64,000 bases of DNA from Mogibacterium sp. (lineage in GTDB: Bacteria; Bacillota; Clostridia; Peptostreptococcales; Anaerovoracaceae): the NCBI GenBank assembly GCA_017431685.1, contig JAFRKO010000012.1, forward strand, positions 1 to 64,000. Reading direction: 5' to 3'. Position numbers and translations under genes: made by a program. The notes under the pieces were generated by a model. The model did not search any database. It had not been told where the DNA came from and was given only the letters and a program-made list of their open reading frames with translations. Every line of letters starts with the position of its first letter. Position 1 is the first letter of the stretch. This document shows positions 30,308-39,219 of this stretch, one piece after another.

Positions 30308-31587
30308 TGGAACTTGTGAAGACATTCTCTAAGGCATGGAAAATACCGGAGATTAGATCCAAGATAATCTTCACGCTTCTGATGCTGCTGGTATTCAGAA
30401 TCGGATCCAACATTCCGGTTCCTGGTATCGACAGAGAGTATCTTGCGCAGATGTTTTCGGGAGAGACCGGACTTCTCGATCTCTTCGACCTGTTCTCGGG
30501 TGGTGCATTCAGCAACTTTACAATATTTGCTCTGAGTATCACCCCATACATTACTGCATCGATCATAGTACAGCTGCTGACGATCGCGTTCCCGTATTTT
30601 GAGCGGCTCGCCAAAGAGGGAACTGAAGGCCGTAAGAAAATGGCCACGATCACAAGGTATATGACTGTAGTGCTCGGACTTATCCAGGCGATAGGTCTTA
30701 CGGTCGGTCTCTTCAGAAGAGCGATTGTCGACACGAGTGTGTTCAATATGATCACCATCATCGTTGTTCTGACCGCCGGCACAGCATTCCTGATGTGGCT
30801 CGGCGAGCAGATCAATGAGTACGGAATCGGAAACGGTATCTCGATGATAATCTTCGGCGGTATCGTTGCCAGACTCCCGTCCGCTGTCAGGGGTGTTATA
30901 ACCCAGGTCAAGGACGGAGCAGTATCGGTGGTAGCAGTTCTGGCACTCCTCATCGTTGCGGTGCTGATCACAATGGTCATCATCGAGATGCAGGAAGGAG
31001 TGAGAAAAATCCCGGTACAATACGCGAAGCGTGTTGTCGGGCGTAAGATGTACGGCGGCCAGTCGACTCACATTCCTATGAAGGTGAATCAGGCAGGCGT
31101 TATCCCTATCATCTTCTCGATTTCACTGCTTCAGTTCCCGCTGACAATTACATACTTCGTCCCGAACTCCGCATTCACGGATTTTGTAACGAAGTATCTG
31201 TCACCATCGGGTAACCCGGGTGTGTGGGTTTATGCAGGTCTGAACATTCTGCTTACAATGTTCTTCACATATTTCTACACAGCCATCATGTTCAACCCGA
31301 CAGACGTTGCCGATAACATGAGACAGAACGGCGGATTCATCCCTGGTATCAGACCGGGAGTCGCCACAGTAGAATATCTGTCGAAGATCATGAGCAGACT
31401 GTGCTTCGCAGGAGGACTCTTCCTGGCAGCAGTCGCAACTATCCCGACGATCGTAAGCGTGTTCACACCGTTCAACTTCAGCTTCGGCGGAACATCATTG
31501 CTGATCATGGTCGGAGTTGCGCTCGACATAGTACAGCAGCTCGAGAATCAGATGCTGATGAGAAATTATCAGGGATTCCTTAAATAA
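30307..31587 (+). CDS. secY: Protein translocase subunit SecY
   Basis: The channel-forming subunit of the Sec translocon in the cytoplasmic membrane; 426 residues with ten predicted transmembrane helices. The N-terminal RSKIIFTLLMLLVFRIGSNI, the plug region IPVPGID, the C4 segment VQYAKRVVGRK and the C-terminal MRNYQGFLK fit the family. SecE is encoded at 991. It is translationally coupled to rplO. Confidence 0.97.
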   Translation: MELVKTFSKAWKIPEIRSKIIFTLLMLLVFRIGSNIPVPGIDREYLAQMFSGETGLLDLFDLFSGGAFSNFTIFALSITPYITASIIVQLLTIAFPYFERLAKEGTEGRKKMATITRYMTVVLGLIQAIGLTVGLFRRAIVDTSVFNMITIIVVLTAGTAFLMWLGEQINEYGIGNGISMIIFGGIVARLPSAVRGVITQVKDGAVSVVAVLALLIVAVLITMVIIEMQEGVRKIPVQYAKRVVGRKMYGGQSTHIPMKVNQAGVIPIIFSISLLQFPLTITYFVPNSAFTDFVTKYLSPSGNPGVWVYAGLNILLTMFFTYFYTAIMFNPTDVADNMRQNGGFIPGIRPGVATVEYLSKIMSRLCFAGGLFLAAVATIPTIVSVFTPFNFSFGGTSLLIMVGVALDIVQQLENQMLMRNYQGFLK

Positions 31588-31593
31588 GTCTAC

Positions 31594-31608
31594 AGGGGCC
31601 CGGCCCCT
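31594..31608 (+). promoter_or_regulatory. Small GC hairpin between secY and adk
   Basis: AGGGGC/GCCCCT around a three-base loop, followed by TTTG. It may partly attenuate or process the message between secY and adk; it is too short to call a terminator with confidence. Confidence 0.35.
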
Positions 31609-31630
31609 TTGATAAAACTAGGAGGACAAA

Positions 31631-32275
31631 ATGAGAGCAGTATTACTGGGACCTCCGGGTGCAGGCAAAGGCACTCAGGCAGTAAGATTGGTTGAGAAGT
31701 ATGGTATTCCTCAGATTTCTACGGGAGACATCTTCCGTAAAAACATCAAAGAGGGTACTGAACTCGGAAAGAAAGCTCAGGAGTATACAAACTCCGGAAG
31801 ACTCGTTCCTGACGAGCTGGTAGTCGACCTCGTGGCCGACAGACTGCTGCAGGACGACTGCGTTAACGGATATCTGCTCGACGGATTCCCGAGAACGATC
31901 GCTCAGGCAGAAGCCTTTGACAAGATGCTCGAGAAGAACGGACAGAAACTCGACGCTGTCATCAACTTCGAAGTCGGTTATGAAACTCTCATGGAGAGAC
32001 TGACCGGAAGAAGACTGTGCAAGGCATGCGGCGCAAGCTATCACATCAAAAACTTCCCGCCTAAGGTTGAGGGAGTATGCGACAAGTGCGGCGGCGAACT
32101 TGAGCAGCGTAAGGATGACACAAGAGAGACTGCCGAGAAGAGAATCGAGGTCTACGAAGAATCAACTGCTCCGCTGATTGACTATTACAAGAACGCGGGA
32201 ACTCTCAGAAACTTCAATGCAGAGAAGGATCCTGAAGAGGTATTCGCAGAAATAGTTGCGGAGATCGGAGAGTAA
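31631..32275 (+). CDS. adk: Adenylate kinase, zinc-lid type
   Basis: Interconverts AMP + ATP and 2 ADP in the cytosol. 214 residues. The P-loop GPPGAGKGTQ (about 7-16), the AMP-site STGDIFR and the lid with four cysteines (CKACG...CDKCG, about 130-155) show the zinc-stabilised long form usual in Gram-positives. DTRETAEKRIEVY carries the conserved lid arginine. The RBS is TAGGAGG. Confidence 0.97.
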   Translation: MRAVLLGPPGAGKGTQAVRLVEKYGIPQISTGDIFRKNIKEGTELGKKAQEYTNSGRLVPDELVVDLVADRLLQDDCVNGYLLDGFPRTIAQAEAFDKMLEKNGQKLDAVINFEVGYETLMERLTGRRLCKACGASYHIKNFPPKVEGVCDKCGGELEQRKDDTRETAEKRIEVYEESTAPLIDYYKNAGTLRNFNAEKDPEEVFAEIVAEIGE

Positions 32276-32282
32276 TCAGGGC

Positions 32283-33032
32283 ATGATAATCATCAAGTCT
32301 AAACGCGAAATCGAGCTCATGAGAGAACCATGCAAGGTCACTGCTGAACTGCTTCATGATCTTGCTGAATTCGTCAAACCGGGTATATCGACGAAGGATG
32401 TAAATGACTTCGTTGAGAAGAGAATCACCGGACACGGTATGACACCGACATTCAAAGGCTATGGCGGGTTTCCCGCCGCAGCCTGTGTGTCTGTCAACGA
32501 AGAAGTGATTCACGGTATACCGAACGCATCAAGGATACTCAAAGAAGGCGATATCGTAAGCGTGGATGTGGGTGCCACATACAGAGGCTATAACAGCGAT
32601 GCGGCGCGCACATATCCCGTAGGCATGATAAGCGCTGAAGATAAAAAACTCATAGATGTCACCAGACAGAGCTTTTTCGAAGGCATCAAATATGCCATGG
32701 AAGGCTACAGAATAGGTGACATAGGGCATGCGGTCCAGAAGTATGCTGAAAGCTTCGGGATGAGCGTCATAAGGGACTACACCGGTCACGGAACCGGTAC
32801 CAAGCTTCACGAAGACCCATACATCCCTAACTACGGAAAACCGGGTAAAGGCGCAAAGATAGAGAGAGGAATGACTCTCGCCATCGAGCCTATGATAGCC
32901 CTCGGCAGCTACGAAGTAAGGGTGCTGGGAAATGACTGGACAGTAGTGATGGTGGACGGCAGAAAGTCAGCCCACTATGAAAACACTATATTGGTTACCG
33001 ACGGAGAACCTGAGATCTTAACTCTGCAATAG
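32283..33032 (+). CDS. map: Methionine aminopeptidase, type I
   Basis: Removes the N-terminal Met from nascent proteins. 249 residues from [19 protein letters not shown]; an upstream in-frame ATG at 32256 lies inside adk. The metal ligands sit in [17 protein letters not shown] (two Asp), the [12 protein letters not shown] segment (His), IEPM (Glu) and the C-terminal [12 protein letters not shown]. It follows adk by 7 bases, the normal order. Confidence 0.96.
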   Translation: MIIIKSKREIELMREPCKVTAELLHDLAEFVKPGISTKDVNDFVEKRITGHGMTPTFKGYGGFPAAACVSVNEEVIHGIPNASRILKEGDIVSVDVGATYRGYNSDAARTYPVGMISAEDKKLIDVTRQSFFEGIKYAMEGYRIGDIGHAVQKYAESFGMSVIRDYTGHGTGTKLHEDPYIPNYGKPGKGAKIERGMTLAIEPMIALGSYEVRVLGNDWTVVMVDGRKSAHYENTILVTDGEPEILTLQ

Positions 33033-33042
33033 GAGGGATGTA

Positions 33043-33261
33043 ATGGCAAAAAGCAACACTATAGAGGCAATGGGCACCGTTATCGATGCGCAGCCGAACG
33101 CAATGTTCAAGGTGAGGCTGGATAACGACTTCGAAATACTCGCTCATATCTCCGGCAAGATCAGAATGAACTACATTCGTATTCTGCCGGGTGACAGAGT
33201 TAAGGTCGAACTGTCGCCATACGATCTTACAAGAGGTAGGATCACATGGCGTGAGAAGTAA
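33043..33261 (+). CDS. infA: Translation initiation factor IF-1
   Basis: IF-1 (72 residues) binds the A site of the 30S subunit during initiation. The OB-fold sequence [40 protein letters not shown] and [15 protein letters not shown] end is canonical. The RBS is TAGGAGG. It precedes rpmJ by 12 bases. Confidence 0.97.
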   Translation: MAKSNTIEAMGTVIDAQPNAMFKVRLDNDFEILAHISGKIRMNYIRILPGDRVKVELSPYDLTRGRITWREK

Positions 33262-33273
33262 AAGGAGAATACA

Positions 33274-33387
33274 ATGAAAGTTAGAGCATCTGTTAAGCCT
33301 ATGTGCGACAAGTGCAAGGTCATCAAGAGACACGGTCGCGTAATGGTTATCTGTGAGAACCCTAAGCACAAGCAGCGCCAGGGATAG
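33274..33387 (+). CDS. rpmJ: 50S ribosomal protein L36
   Basis: A 37-residue protein starting [20 protein letters not shown], with the three Cys and one His (CDKC...C...H) that bind zinc in the C+ form of L36. The RBS is AAAGGAG. The palindromic element B begins at its stop codon. Confidence 0.96.
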   Translation: MKVRASVKPMCDKCKVIKRHGRVMVICENPKHKQRQG

Positions 33388-33578
33388 CAGCGCATCATAT
33401 ATGCTCTGCTCGCCTCTCTCGGATCTGCCATTGCATCCTCAGTCGCTCTGTGCCATGGGACGTTTGCGGAACTCGCTTCGCTCAGACATCCGCACAACGT
33501 CAGCCATGCCGCATTCGCTTCTTCGGTGCAGCTGGCAAGATCCTCGAGAAACGCTCGCATCACATATATGATGCACTG
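33388..33578. repeat. Palindrome-armed intergenic element B (rpmJ-rpsM gap)
   Basis: Arms CAGCGCATCATATATG (33388-33403) and CATATATGATGCACTG (33563-33578) are inverted repeats with one mismatch. The 160-base core contains TCAGTCGCTCTGTGCC (33439-33454), close to the GTCAATCGCTAAGTGCC block of elements A and C. No open frame with an RBS lies inside. Confidence 0.55.
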
Positions 33579-33599
33579 TGTTTGGGAGACTAGCATTAA

Positions 33600-33814
33600 A
33601 AAAAGAACAATAAAAAACATTTCAAAAATGTTATTATAAATCGTTCGCGTGTAACCCAAGGGAGTATTATGCCTTGGGTATTCGCACGCTGAAAGATTAC
33701 GCTATTAAGCGCCGGGAGAACCGGGTTCCCGGATGAAATCGCTTTAAAAAACTTGGAACACCCGTCTATATCACCCCCGGAAAAGGTGACGGAAGATGGG
33801 AAAGGAGGAAAAAC
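33600..33814 (+). promoter_or_regulatory. Structured leader of the alpha operon (rpsM)
   Basis: AT-rich sequence with TTATTATAAAT (about 33631-33641), a possible -10 without a clear -35, is followed by two stable hairpins. One is GCGTG..ACCCAAGG/CCTTGGGT..CACGC (33647-33689). The other is TTAAGCG..CGCTTTAA enclosing CCGGG/CCCGG (33705-33747). The RBS is AAAGGAGG. S4 represses the alpha operon in E. coli by binding its leader; the same control here is inference. Confidence 0.45.
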
Positions 33815-34180
33815 ATGGCAAGAATTGCCGGAGTAGACCTGCCAAGAGATAAGAGGATCGAATACGGTCTGACATATATCTATGGAATCGGTCTCGCAAC
33901 ATCCAGAGAGATTCTCGCAAAAGCGGGAGTTGATCCTGACATCAGAGTCAGAGATCTGACCGAAGAAGACGCCGGTAAGATCAGAAGAGTCATCGATGCT
34001 GACTACATGGTAGAGGGTGACCTCAGAAGAGAAGTTTCACTCAACATCAAGAGACTCATGGAAATCGGATCTTACAGAGGTATCAGACACAGAAGAGGAC
34101 TCCCTGTAAGGGGTCAGAAGACAAAGACAAACGCAAGGACACGTAAGGGCCCGAAGCGTCTTGCCGGAAAGAAGAGATAA
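33815..34180 (+). CDS. rpsM: 30S ribosomal protein S13
   Basis: S13 (121 residues) forms head bridges B1a/B1b and contacts P-site tRNA. It starts [20 protein letters not shown] and ends with the basic tRNA-contacting tail [20 protein letters not shown]. The RBS is AAAGGAGG. First gene of the alpha segment. Confidence 0.97.
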   Translation: MARIAGVDLPRDKRIEYGLTYIYGIGLATSREILAKAGVDPDIRVRDLTEEDAGKIRRVIDADYMVEGDLRREVSLNIKRLMEIGSYRGIRHRRGLPVRGQKTKTNARTRKGPKRLAGKKR

Positions 34181-34199
34181 GGGGAAGGAGGTATAAGTT

Positions 34200-34595
34200 A
34201 TGGCAGCTGTTAAGAAAACAGTACGTAAAAAGAAGAGAGAACGTAAGAACGTTGAACGTGGCCAGGCTCATATCCAGTCCACCTTCAACAATACGCTGAT
34301 CACACTGACCGACATGGACGGAAACGCACTTAGCTGGTCCAGCGCTGGTTCAAACGGATTCAGAGGTTCACGTAAGAGCACACCGTTCGCAGCAGCAGAA
34401 GCAGCTACAGTAGCAGCCAAGGCGGCTATGGAACACGGTCTCAAGACAGTAGAAGTCTACGTAAAGGGACCTGGCTCGGGCAGAGATTCCGCAGTAAGAG
34501 CACTCGAGACTGCAGGACTCAAGGTAACCATGATCAAGGACATCACACCGATTCCTCACAATGGTTGCAGACCGCCTAAGAAGAGAAGAGTCTAA
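34200..34595 (+). CDS. rpsK: 30S ribosomal protein S11
   Basis: S11 (131 residues) lies on the 30S platform near the E site and Shine-Dalgarno helix. The segments [21 protein letters not shown] and [17 protein letters not shown] are diagnostic. The RBS is GGAAGGAGG. Confidence 0.97.
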   Translation: MAAVKKTVRKKKRERKNVERGQAHIQSTFNNTLITLTDMDGNALSWSSAGSNGFRGSRKSTPFAAAEAATVAAKAAMEHGLKTVEVYVKGPGSGRDSAVRALETAGLKVTMIKDITPIPHNGCRPPKKRRV

Positions 34596-34618
34596 TCGGG
34601 AAGGAGGAGCAAAGATAT

Positions 34619-35206
34619 ATGTCAAGAGATAGAGGACCTATACTGAAGAGAGCAAGAGCTCTTGGTATCGAGCCACAGTATCTGGGTGTTAATAAAAAAT
34701 CCAAAAGACATGGCGCAGTAAGACGCCGCAAGAAGAGTGAATACGGTATCCAGCTGAATGAGAAGCAGAAAGTAAGATTCACTTACGGACTCAGCGAGAC
34801 TCAGTTCCGCAACCTGTTCGACAAGGCTTCGAAGAGAAAAGGCGGAGCCGGTGAGAACCTCCTCATCATGCTCGAGAGCAGACTGGACAACGTAGTATTC
34901 AGAATGGGATTCGCAGCAACAAGAAGAGAAGCTCGTCAGCTTGTCAACCACGGTCACTTCCTGGTAAACGGCAAGAAGGCAGACATTCCTTCAATGGAGC
35001 TTAAGGCTGGCGATGTTGTATCCGTAAAGGCTAAGTCGCAGTCATCCCCTAAGTTCAATGAGCTTAAGGAAATGATCATCACAACACCTGCCTGGATCGA
35101 CCTTGATCTTGATAAGTTCGAGGGAAAAATCGTCAGAACTCCTGAGAGAGCGGACGTTGACCTTCCTATCGAAGAGCACTACATCGTAGAGTTCTATTCA
35201 AGATAG
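34619..35206 (+). CDS. rpsD: 30S ribosomal protein S4
   Basis: S4 (195 residues) nucleates 30S assembly and sits at the mRNA entry. The S4 RNA-binding domain is visible ([40 protein letters not shown]). The N-terminal zinc-binding cysteines found in many Gram-positive S4 are absent, so this is the Cys-free type. The RBS is GGAAGGAGG. Confidence 0.97.
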   Translation: MSRDRGPILKRARALGIEPQYLGVNKKSKRHGAVRRRKKSEYGIQLNEKQKVRFTYGLSETQFRNLFDKASKRKGGAGENLLIMLESRLDNVVFRMGFAATRREARQLVNHGHFLVNGKKADIPSMELKAGDVVSVKAKSQSSPKFNELKEMIITTPAWIDLDLDKFEGKIVRTPERADVDLPIEEHYIVEFYSR

Positions 35207-35270
35207 TAGCTTGAAACCGGAAGAACCGGTAAAAGCAGTCGTTATAATTGAATATCCAGGGGGGAAGATT

Positions 35271-36218
35271 ATGATCGAGATTATTAAGCCAACTATTACC
35301 AAAGAAGTTGATGAAAACGGTCGTTATGGCAAGTTCGTGATCGAACCTCTTGAGAGAGGCTATGGCACAACTCTCGGCAACTGCATGAGAAGAGTTCTGC
35401 TGAGCTCCCTTCCGGGTGCAGCCATCACAAGTGTAAAGATCGACGGAATTCTCCACGAGTTCTCGACGATCCCGGGTGTCAAAGAAGATGTAACTGAAAT
35501 CATCCTCAACCTGAAAAGACTCGCAGTCAGGGTTGACGGAGATGATGACAGAAGAGCAATCATCAATGCTGTAGGTCCGTGCGAAGTTACGGCCAGAGAC
35601 ATCCTCGTAGATTCAGATACAGAGATCTACAATCCCGACCTCCACATCGCCACGCTGGCAGATAATGCCACACTGGTAATGGAGATGAACATCGCAACAG
35701 GTAAGGGCTATGTTCCTGCAGAGATGAACAAGACCCCGGAAACACCGATCGCGGTTATCCCTGTTGACTCGATCTTCACACCGGTAATAAAGGTCAACTT
35801 TACGGTTGAAAACACCAGAGTAGGTCAGGTAACAGACTTTGACAGACTCGTTCTGGAGATTTGGACCGACGGTTCGATCGCCCCTGAAGAAGGCGTTTCG
35901 ATCGGAGCAAAGATTATCCAGGAGCACCTTGAGCTGTTCATCGGACTTGGTGCTGAAGTCAGCGACATGAAGTTCATGATCGAGAAGGACGAGGACCGCA
36001 AGGAGAAGGCACTCGTCATGGCGATCGAAGAGCTGGAGCTGTCCGTTCGTTCATTCAACTGCCTCAAGAGAGCATCCATCAACACTGTTGAGGAACTCAC
36101 ACAGAAGACTGAGGAAGATATGATGAAGGTCAGAAACCTCGGAATGAAATCGCTGGTAGAAGTTAAAAACAAACTCGCTGAGCTGGGGCTTTCACTCAAG
36201 CCGAGCGAAGAAGAGTAA
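35271..36218 (+). CDS. rpoA: DNA-directed RNA polymerase subunit alpha
   Basis: Alpha (315 residues) assembles the polymerase and contacts activators and UP elements. Start at [20 protein letters not shown], preceded by AGGGGGGAAG; a TTG at 35211 is in frame but without support. The dimerisation motif ([20 protein letters not shown]) and the C-terminal domain with [20 protein letters not shown] and [19 protein letters not shown] are complete. Confidence 0.97.
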   Translation: MIEIIKPTITKEVDENGRYGKFVIEPLERGYGTTLGNCMRRVLLSSLPGAAITSVKIDGILHEFSTIPGVKEDVTEIILNLKRLAVRVDGDDDRRAIINAVGPCEVTARDILVDSDTEIYNPDLHIATLADNATLVMEMNIATGKGYVPAEMNKTPETPIAVIPVDSIFTPVIKVNFTVENTRVGQVTDFDRLVLEIWTDGSIAPEEGVSIGAKIIQEHLELFIGLGAEVSDMKFMIEKDEDRKEKALVMAIEELELSVRSFNCLKRASINTVEELTQKTEEDMMKVRNLGMKSLVEVKNKLAELGLSLKPSEEE

Positions 36219-36235
36219 TTTGAAAGGAGCCATCA

Positions 36236-36577
36236 ATGAAAGGTTATAAAAAGCTGGGCAGAAATTCTGCACACAGAAAATCCATGCTGAGAAACCTGGT
36301 GACCGATCTTTTCAGAGAAGGCAGAATCACAACAACAGATATGAGAGCTAAGGAAGCCGGCCGTCAGGCTGAGAAGCTCATCACTATTGCAAAGAAGGGC
36401 GACCTTCACGCAAGAAGACAGTGCCTCGAGTATCTGTTTGATGAAGATGTTGTGACTAAACTCTTCGATGAGATCGCTCCGGGCTATGAGAACAGAAACG
36501 GCGGATACACACGTATCCTCAAGCTGGGACCTAGGCAGGGAGATAATGCTGAGGTAGTATTCCTCGAGCTCGTGTAA
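36236..36577 (+). CDS. rplQ: 50S ribosomal protein L17
   Basis: L17 (113 residues) lies near the tunnel exit. It begins [20 protein letters not shown] and ends [10 protein letters not shown]. The RBS is GAAAGGAG. It closes the S10-spc-alpha cluster; a strong terminator follows and no ECF transporter genes come after it, unlike in many Bacillota. Confidence 0.97.
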   Translation: MKGYKKLGRNSAHRKSMLRNLVTDLFREGRITTTDMRAKEAGRQAEKLITIAKKGDLHARRQCLEYLFDEDVVTKLFDEIAPGYENRNGGYTRILKLGPRQGDNAEVVFLELV

Positions 36578-36594
36578 TAGATTAGCACGAAAAG

Positions 36595-36624
36595 GGCGGT
36601 GCATTTGCACCGCCTTGTTTTTTT
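36595..36624 (+). terminator. Terminator of the S10-spc-alpha cluster
   Basis: GGCGGTGC-ATTT-GCACCGCC, a perfect eight-pair stem, then TTG and seven T (36618-36624). It also faces the 3' end of the convergent XRE gene 12 bases away. Confidence 0.95.
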
Positions 36625-36636
36625 ATGATACAGATC

Positions 36637-36999
36637 CTATTTTGTCCGCTGATCAGGATTCATATCCATCGCCTCCATAAAGAGGTTCAGGATCCTTTCC
36701 GCCATTTCTGCTTTATGCTTCGGAAGCCGCTGGATTTTCTCAATCAGTGTAGAGTTTGCCTGGCTGATCTCTCTGCTGCTTCCAAACAGTATGAAGTCCG
36801 CGCTTATATTCAGATCAGTACATATCTTTATGAGTGTGGGTATCGAAGTACCGACAAGTCCTCTCTCCAGATCCGATAAATACTGAGGTGTTACGCCGAT
36901 CCTTTCCGACATCTCCTCCTGTGTCAGATCAGCCCGCATACGCGCTGTGCGGATGTTCGATCCTATGTTATACACGTTATCGTCGATCCTTTTTCTCAT
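36637..36999 (-). CDS. XRE-family transcriptional regulator
   Basis: A 120-residue DNA-binding protein. Start at 36999 (MRKRIDDNVYNIGSNIR) because GGGGAAAGG stands just upstream on the minus strand; a longer frame exists but lacks an RBS. The helix-turn-helix is IRTARMRADLTQEEMSERIG followed by TPQYLSDLERGLVGTSIPTL, a typical Cro/CI-type fold. The C-terminal 45 residues are helical without a sensor domain. Convergent to rplQ, divergent from the small gene at 37220. The target is unknown, possibly its own promoter region. Confidence 0.88.
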   Translation of the reverse strand: MRKRIDDNVYNIGSNIRTARMRADLTQEEMSERIGVTPQYLSDLERGLVGTSIPTLIKICTDLNISADFILFGSSREISQANSTLIEKIQRLPKHKAEMAERILNLFMEAMDMNPDQRTK

Positions 37000-37101
37000 A
37001 GTCCTTTCCCCGGAATCATTTATCATTCTTTGTGTAAATGATAATTCAAAGTAATACATTTGGTTTACAATGTAAAAACATGAAAAACTAAAGATGCTAC
37101 A

Positions 37102-37130
37102 TTGAATACAGCACAAGGTTTTGCTATTAT
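37102..37130 (+). promoter_or_regulatory. Probable promoter of the small gene at 37220
   Basis: TTGAAT (37102-37107), a 17-base spacer and TATTAT (37125-37130), about 90 bases upstream of the ATG, in the divergent gap shared with the XRE regulator. Confidence 0.6.
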
Positions 37131-37219
37131 CTCCATGGAAATACTCATGAGGGCAGGCGAACCGGAAAACCGGATTCAGGCTCCGGAAATTTCCCCTGCA
37201 AGGTGTAGAACTGAAAAAA

Positions 37220-37591
37220 ATGAAAAACATAAAGATAAATGGATATGCTCTTGACGGAGCTTTGCTTATAGACGACCCGGATGTGAAGCAGACGTTCCCT
37301 GATGCCTCAGGACAGCTGCGTCATGTGCGGTCTTTTTCACAGCCCGGCAGGCTGAGAACTTATGTCCGCAGACATCCGGAAGGTATAATACTTGCGGGTG
37401 TCGGAACCATCTTTTTTCTTGAAGCGGTTCCTGTATCCTCTGCAATGATCAGGTTTGATGAAACAGGCAGCGTGGACATACAGGTGAAGGATGGAGCAGA
37501 AATGATACAAATGCAGCTTATCGCAATGGATGTGATACGTGCCGCGGCAGCAGAAGCTGCCGGGATGACACATGGAGGTTCTGCCAGCTGA
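37220..37591 (+). CDS. Small protein of unknown function
   Basis: 123 residues; I recognise no family. It is soluble, with no signal peptide. The first half holds charged segments (DDPDVKQTFPDASGQLRHVR), the middle a hydrophobic stretch (GIILAGVGTIFFLEAVPVSS, about 54-73) that could be a buried beta-strand pair or a single weak membrane segment, and the end is Ala-rich helix (MDVIRAAAAEAAGM). The RBS is weak (AAGGTG). It is divergent from the XRE regulator, which may control it. Confidence 0.55.
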   Translation: MKNIKINGYALDGALLIDDPDVKQTFPDASGQLRHVRSFSQPGRLRTYVRRHPEGIILAGVGTIFFLEAVPVSSAMIRFDETGSVDIQVKDGAEMIQMQLIAMDVIRAAAAEAAGMTHGGSAS

Positions 37592-37770
37592 TGTGCGATG
37601 ATCGGAATGTATGACGATCAGACCCGGAATACAGCAAAGGGCCTCTCTTTTAGTGCCTGTTTTTTTGGATAATACGTAAAGCTGAATAAATCTGTAAATG
37701 AACAAAACAGTATAATAAATGCACATTGAGCTGCGGTTATGATGCAGCTCACCAGTTATTACAAATAGGG

Positions 37771-37799
37771 TTTCAAACAATATCTCAAAGTGGTAAAAT
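37771..37799 (+). promoter_or_regulatory. Candidate promoter of the ATP synthase operon
   Basis: TTTCAA (37771-37776), a 17-base spacer and TAAAAT (37794-37799) with an extended TGG element. A perfect hairpin GGCTGTA-TTGT-TACAGCC (37812-37829) lies in the resulting leader just before the atpB RBS. A second -10-like TATAAT at 37711 lacks a -35. Confidence 0.5.
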
Positions 37800-37864
37800 T
37801 TAACAGTTAAGGGCTGTATTGTTACAGCCGGAAGAGACGGAATAGTTTGAAGGAGTATACGCTT

Positions 37865-38731
37865 ATGACCAAACAAGAGCGTAAAAAAGCAATTATTATC
37901 TTCTCAGTCATCGCTCTGGTATTTATGATCGGATCAATACTTACCGGCGGCGGGGGCGGCGAAGAAGAGTCCATTCAGACCGTTATGCGCGATGCTGTTA
38001 TGCACGATGTCAATAAGGTCAGTTTATTTGGCCTTAAAGATGTCAATCCGGCGCTGATCTCAGGCTTCATAGTGTCGGGCATCATGATCATCTTTGCACT
38101 GATCTGCAGGATTTTCGTGATACCGCGTTTCAAGCTCGTACCGGGCAAGTTCCAGCTGGTGCTTGAGACCGTAGTCGGAATCTTTGACGGAATGGCAAAG
38201 GGCAACTCGCATATAAACGGTTTTCTTGGAGCGTACATATTCGCAGCCGGCTCATATATTTTTACAGGTACGCTGTTTGAGCTGCTGGGAGTCCAGGTGA
38301 TGACCACGGGAGGTCATCCTATATCCCTGCCGACTCCTATGGCGGATGTAAACGGAGCCATCATGATGGGCTGTCTGTCATATCTCGTGATTATGTCAGG
38401 CGGTATTGTCGGAAACGGAGTCAAGGGCATAGGTAAAACGCTCAAGGACTTCTCACTCCCGCTTTCACTCAGCTTCCGACTTTTCGGAGCCCTGATCTCG
38501 GGAGCACTGGTGACTGAGCTCGTATACTATTACACAGCTATGAGCTACGTGGTGCCTGTTATAGTCGGAGTGCTGTTCACATTGCTCCACGCGCTGATCC
38601 AGGCATACGTACTGACCATGCTCACCTCACTCTTCTACGGCGAGGTATCCGAGAAAGTCGTAAAGCCGCCTAAAGAAAAGAAACGGCGCGGCAAAAAACG
38701 TGTAACCGTAGTTAAAGAACAATCAGCTTAA
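37865..38731 (+). CDS. atpB: ATP synthase F0 subunit a
   Basis: Subunit a forms the proton half-channels against the c-ring. 288 residues from MTKQERKKAIIIFSV (GAAGGAG upstream). The essential arginine helix is seen in SLSFRLFGALISGALVTEL, followed by the last helix LLHALIQAYVLTMLTSLFYG. An extra hydrophobic helix begins the protein, and a 25-residue Lys/Arg-rich cytoplasmic tail (KPPKEKKRRGKKR) ends it; both are longer than in standard subunits. No atpI is seen upstream. Confidence 0.95.
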   Translation: MTKQERKKAIIIFSVIALVFMIGSILTGGGGGEEESIQTVMRDAVMHDVNKVSLFGLKDVNPALISGFIVSGIMIIFALICRIFVIPRFKLVPGKFQLVLETVVGIFDGMAKGNSHINGFLGAYIFAAGSYIFTGTLFELLGVQVMTTGGHPISLPTPMADVNGAIMMGCLSYLVIMSGGIVGNGVKGIGKTLKDFSLPLSLSFRLFGALISGALVTELVYYYTAMSYVVPVIVGVLFTLLHALIQAYVLTMLTSLFYGEVSEKVVKPPKEKKRRGKKRVTVVKEQSA

Positions 38732-38794
38732 CAGAAGCTCTGTGAAATTTATTCAAATAGATATTAATAACACTTTTATATAAGGAGAACTATT

Positions 38795-39172
38795 ATGCTT
38801 AACCTCAATGCAAAGAAACTGAAAAGACTGGCAATCGTTCTCGGAATGGTTGCTGCCGCCATGATGATGATCCTGACGGTTGGAGTATTCGCTGAGAGCG
38901 GTGATACCGCAGCTGCCGGAGACGCTGCCGCTGCAGCTGCAGCGACAACGACCGGATTCAAGGCAATTGCTGCAGCTATCGCAATCGGACTCGCAGCATG
39001 CGGAGGCGCCATCGGAATGGGCGTTTTCGGAGCCAAGACTTCAGAGGGTATTTCCAGACAGCCTGAGGCCGGCGGACAGATCCGTACAAGCTTCATGCTC
39101 GGACTTGTATTCATTGAGACAGTAGTCATCTACGCACTGCTCACGGTCATCCTGATCATATTCGTACTTTAA
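38795..39172 (+). CDS. atpE: ATP synthase F0 subunit c with N-terminal extension
   Basis: The rotor ring subunit. The core is normal: helix 1 with Gly-rich IGLAACGGAIGMGVFGAK, the polar loop SRQPEAGGQ and helix 2 with the ion-binding Glu (GLVFIETVVIY). The position of the Na+ ligand Gln of Na+-type rings is Met here and the residue after the Glu is Thr, so H+ coupling is more likely. The protein is 125 residues because about 45 extra residues precede helix 1: a signal-peptide-like hydrophobic helix, then an Ala/Gly/Asp linker. Confidence 0.94.
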   Translation: MLNLNAKKLKRLAIVLGMVAAAMMMILTVGVFAESGDTAAAGDAAAAAAATTTGFKAIAAAIAIGLAACGGAIGMGVFGAKTSEGISRQPEAGGQIRTSFMLGLVFIETVVIYALLTVILIIFVL

Positions 39173-39219
39173 CGGATGCTTCAGCAGACCGGTACATTTG
39201 ACAGACAGGGAGTAATCAG

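Noticed and set aside
38795..39172. Sodium-dependent c-ring
   Set aside because: The Gln of helix 1 needed for Na+ is Met at the aligned position and the Ser-Thr after the Glu is Thr-Val.
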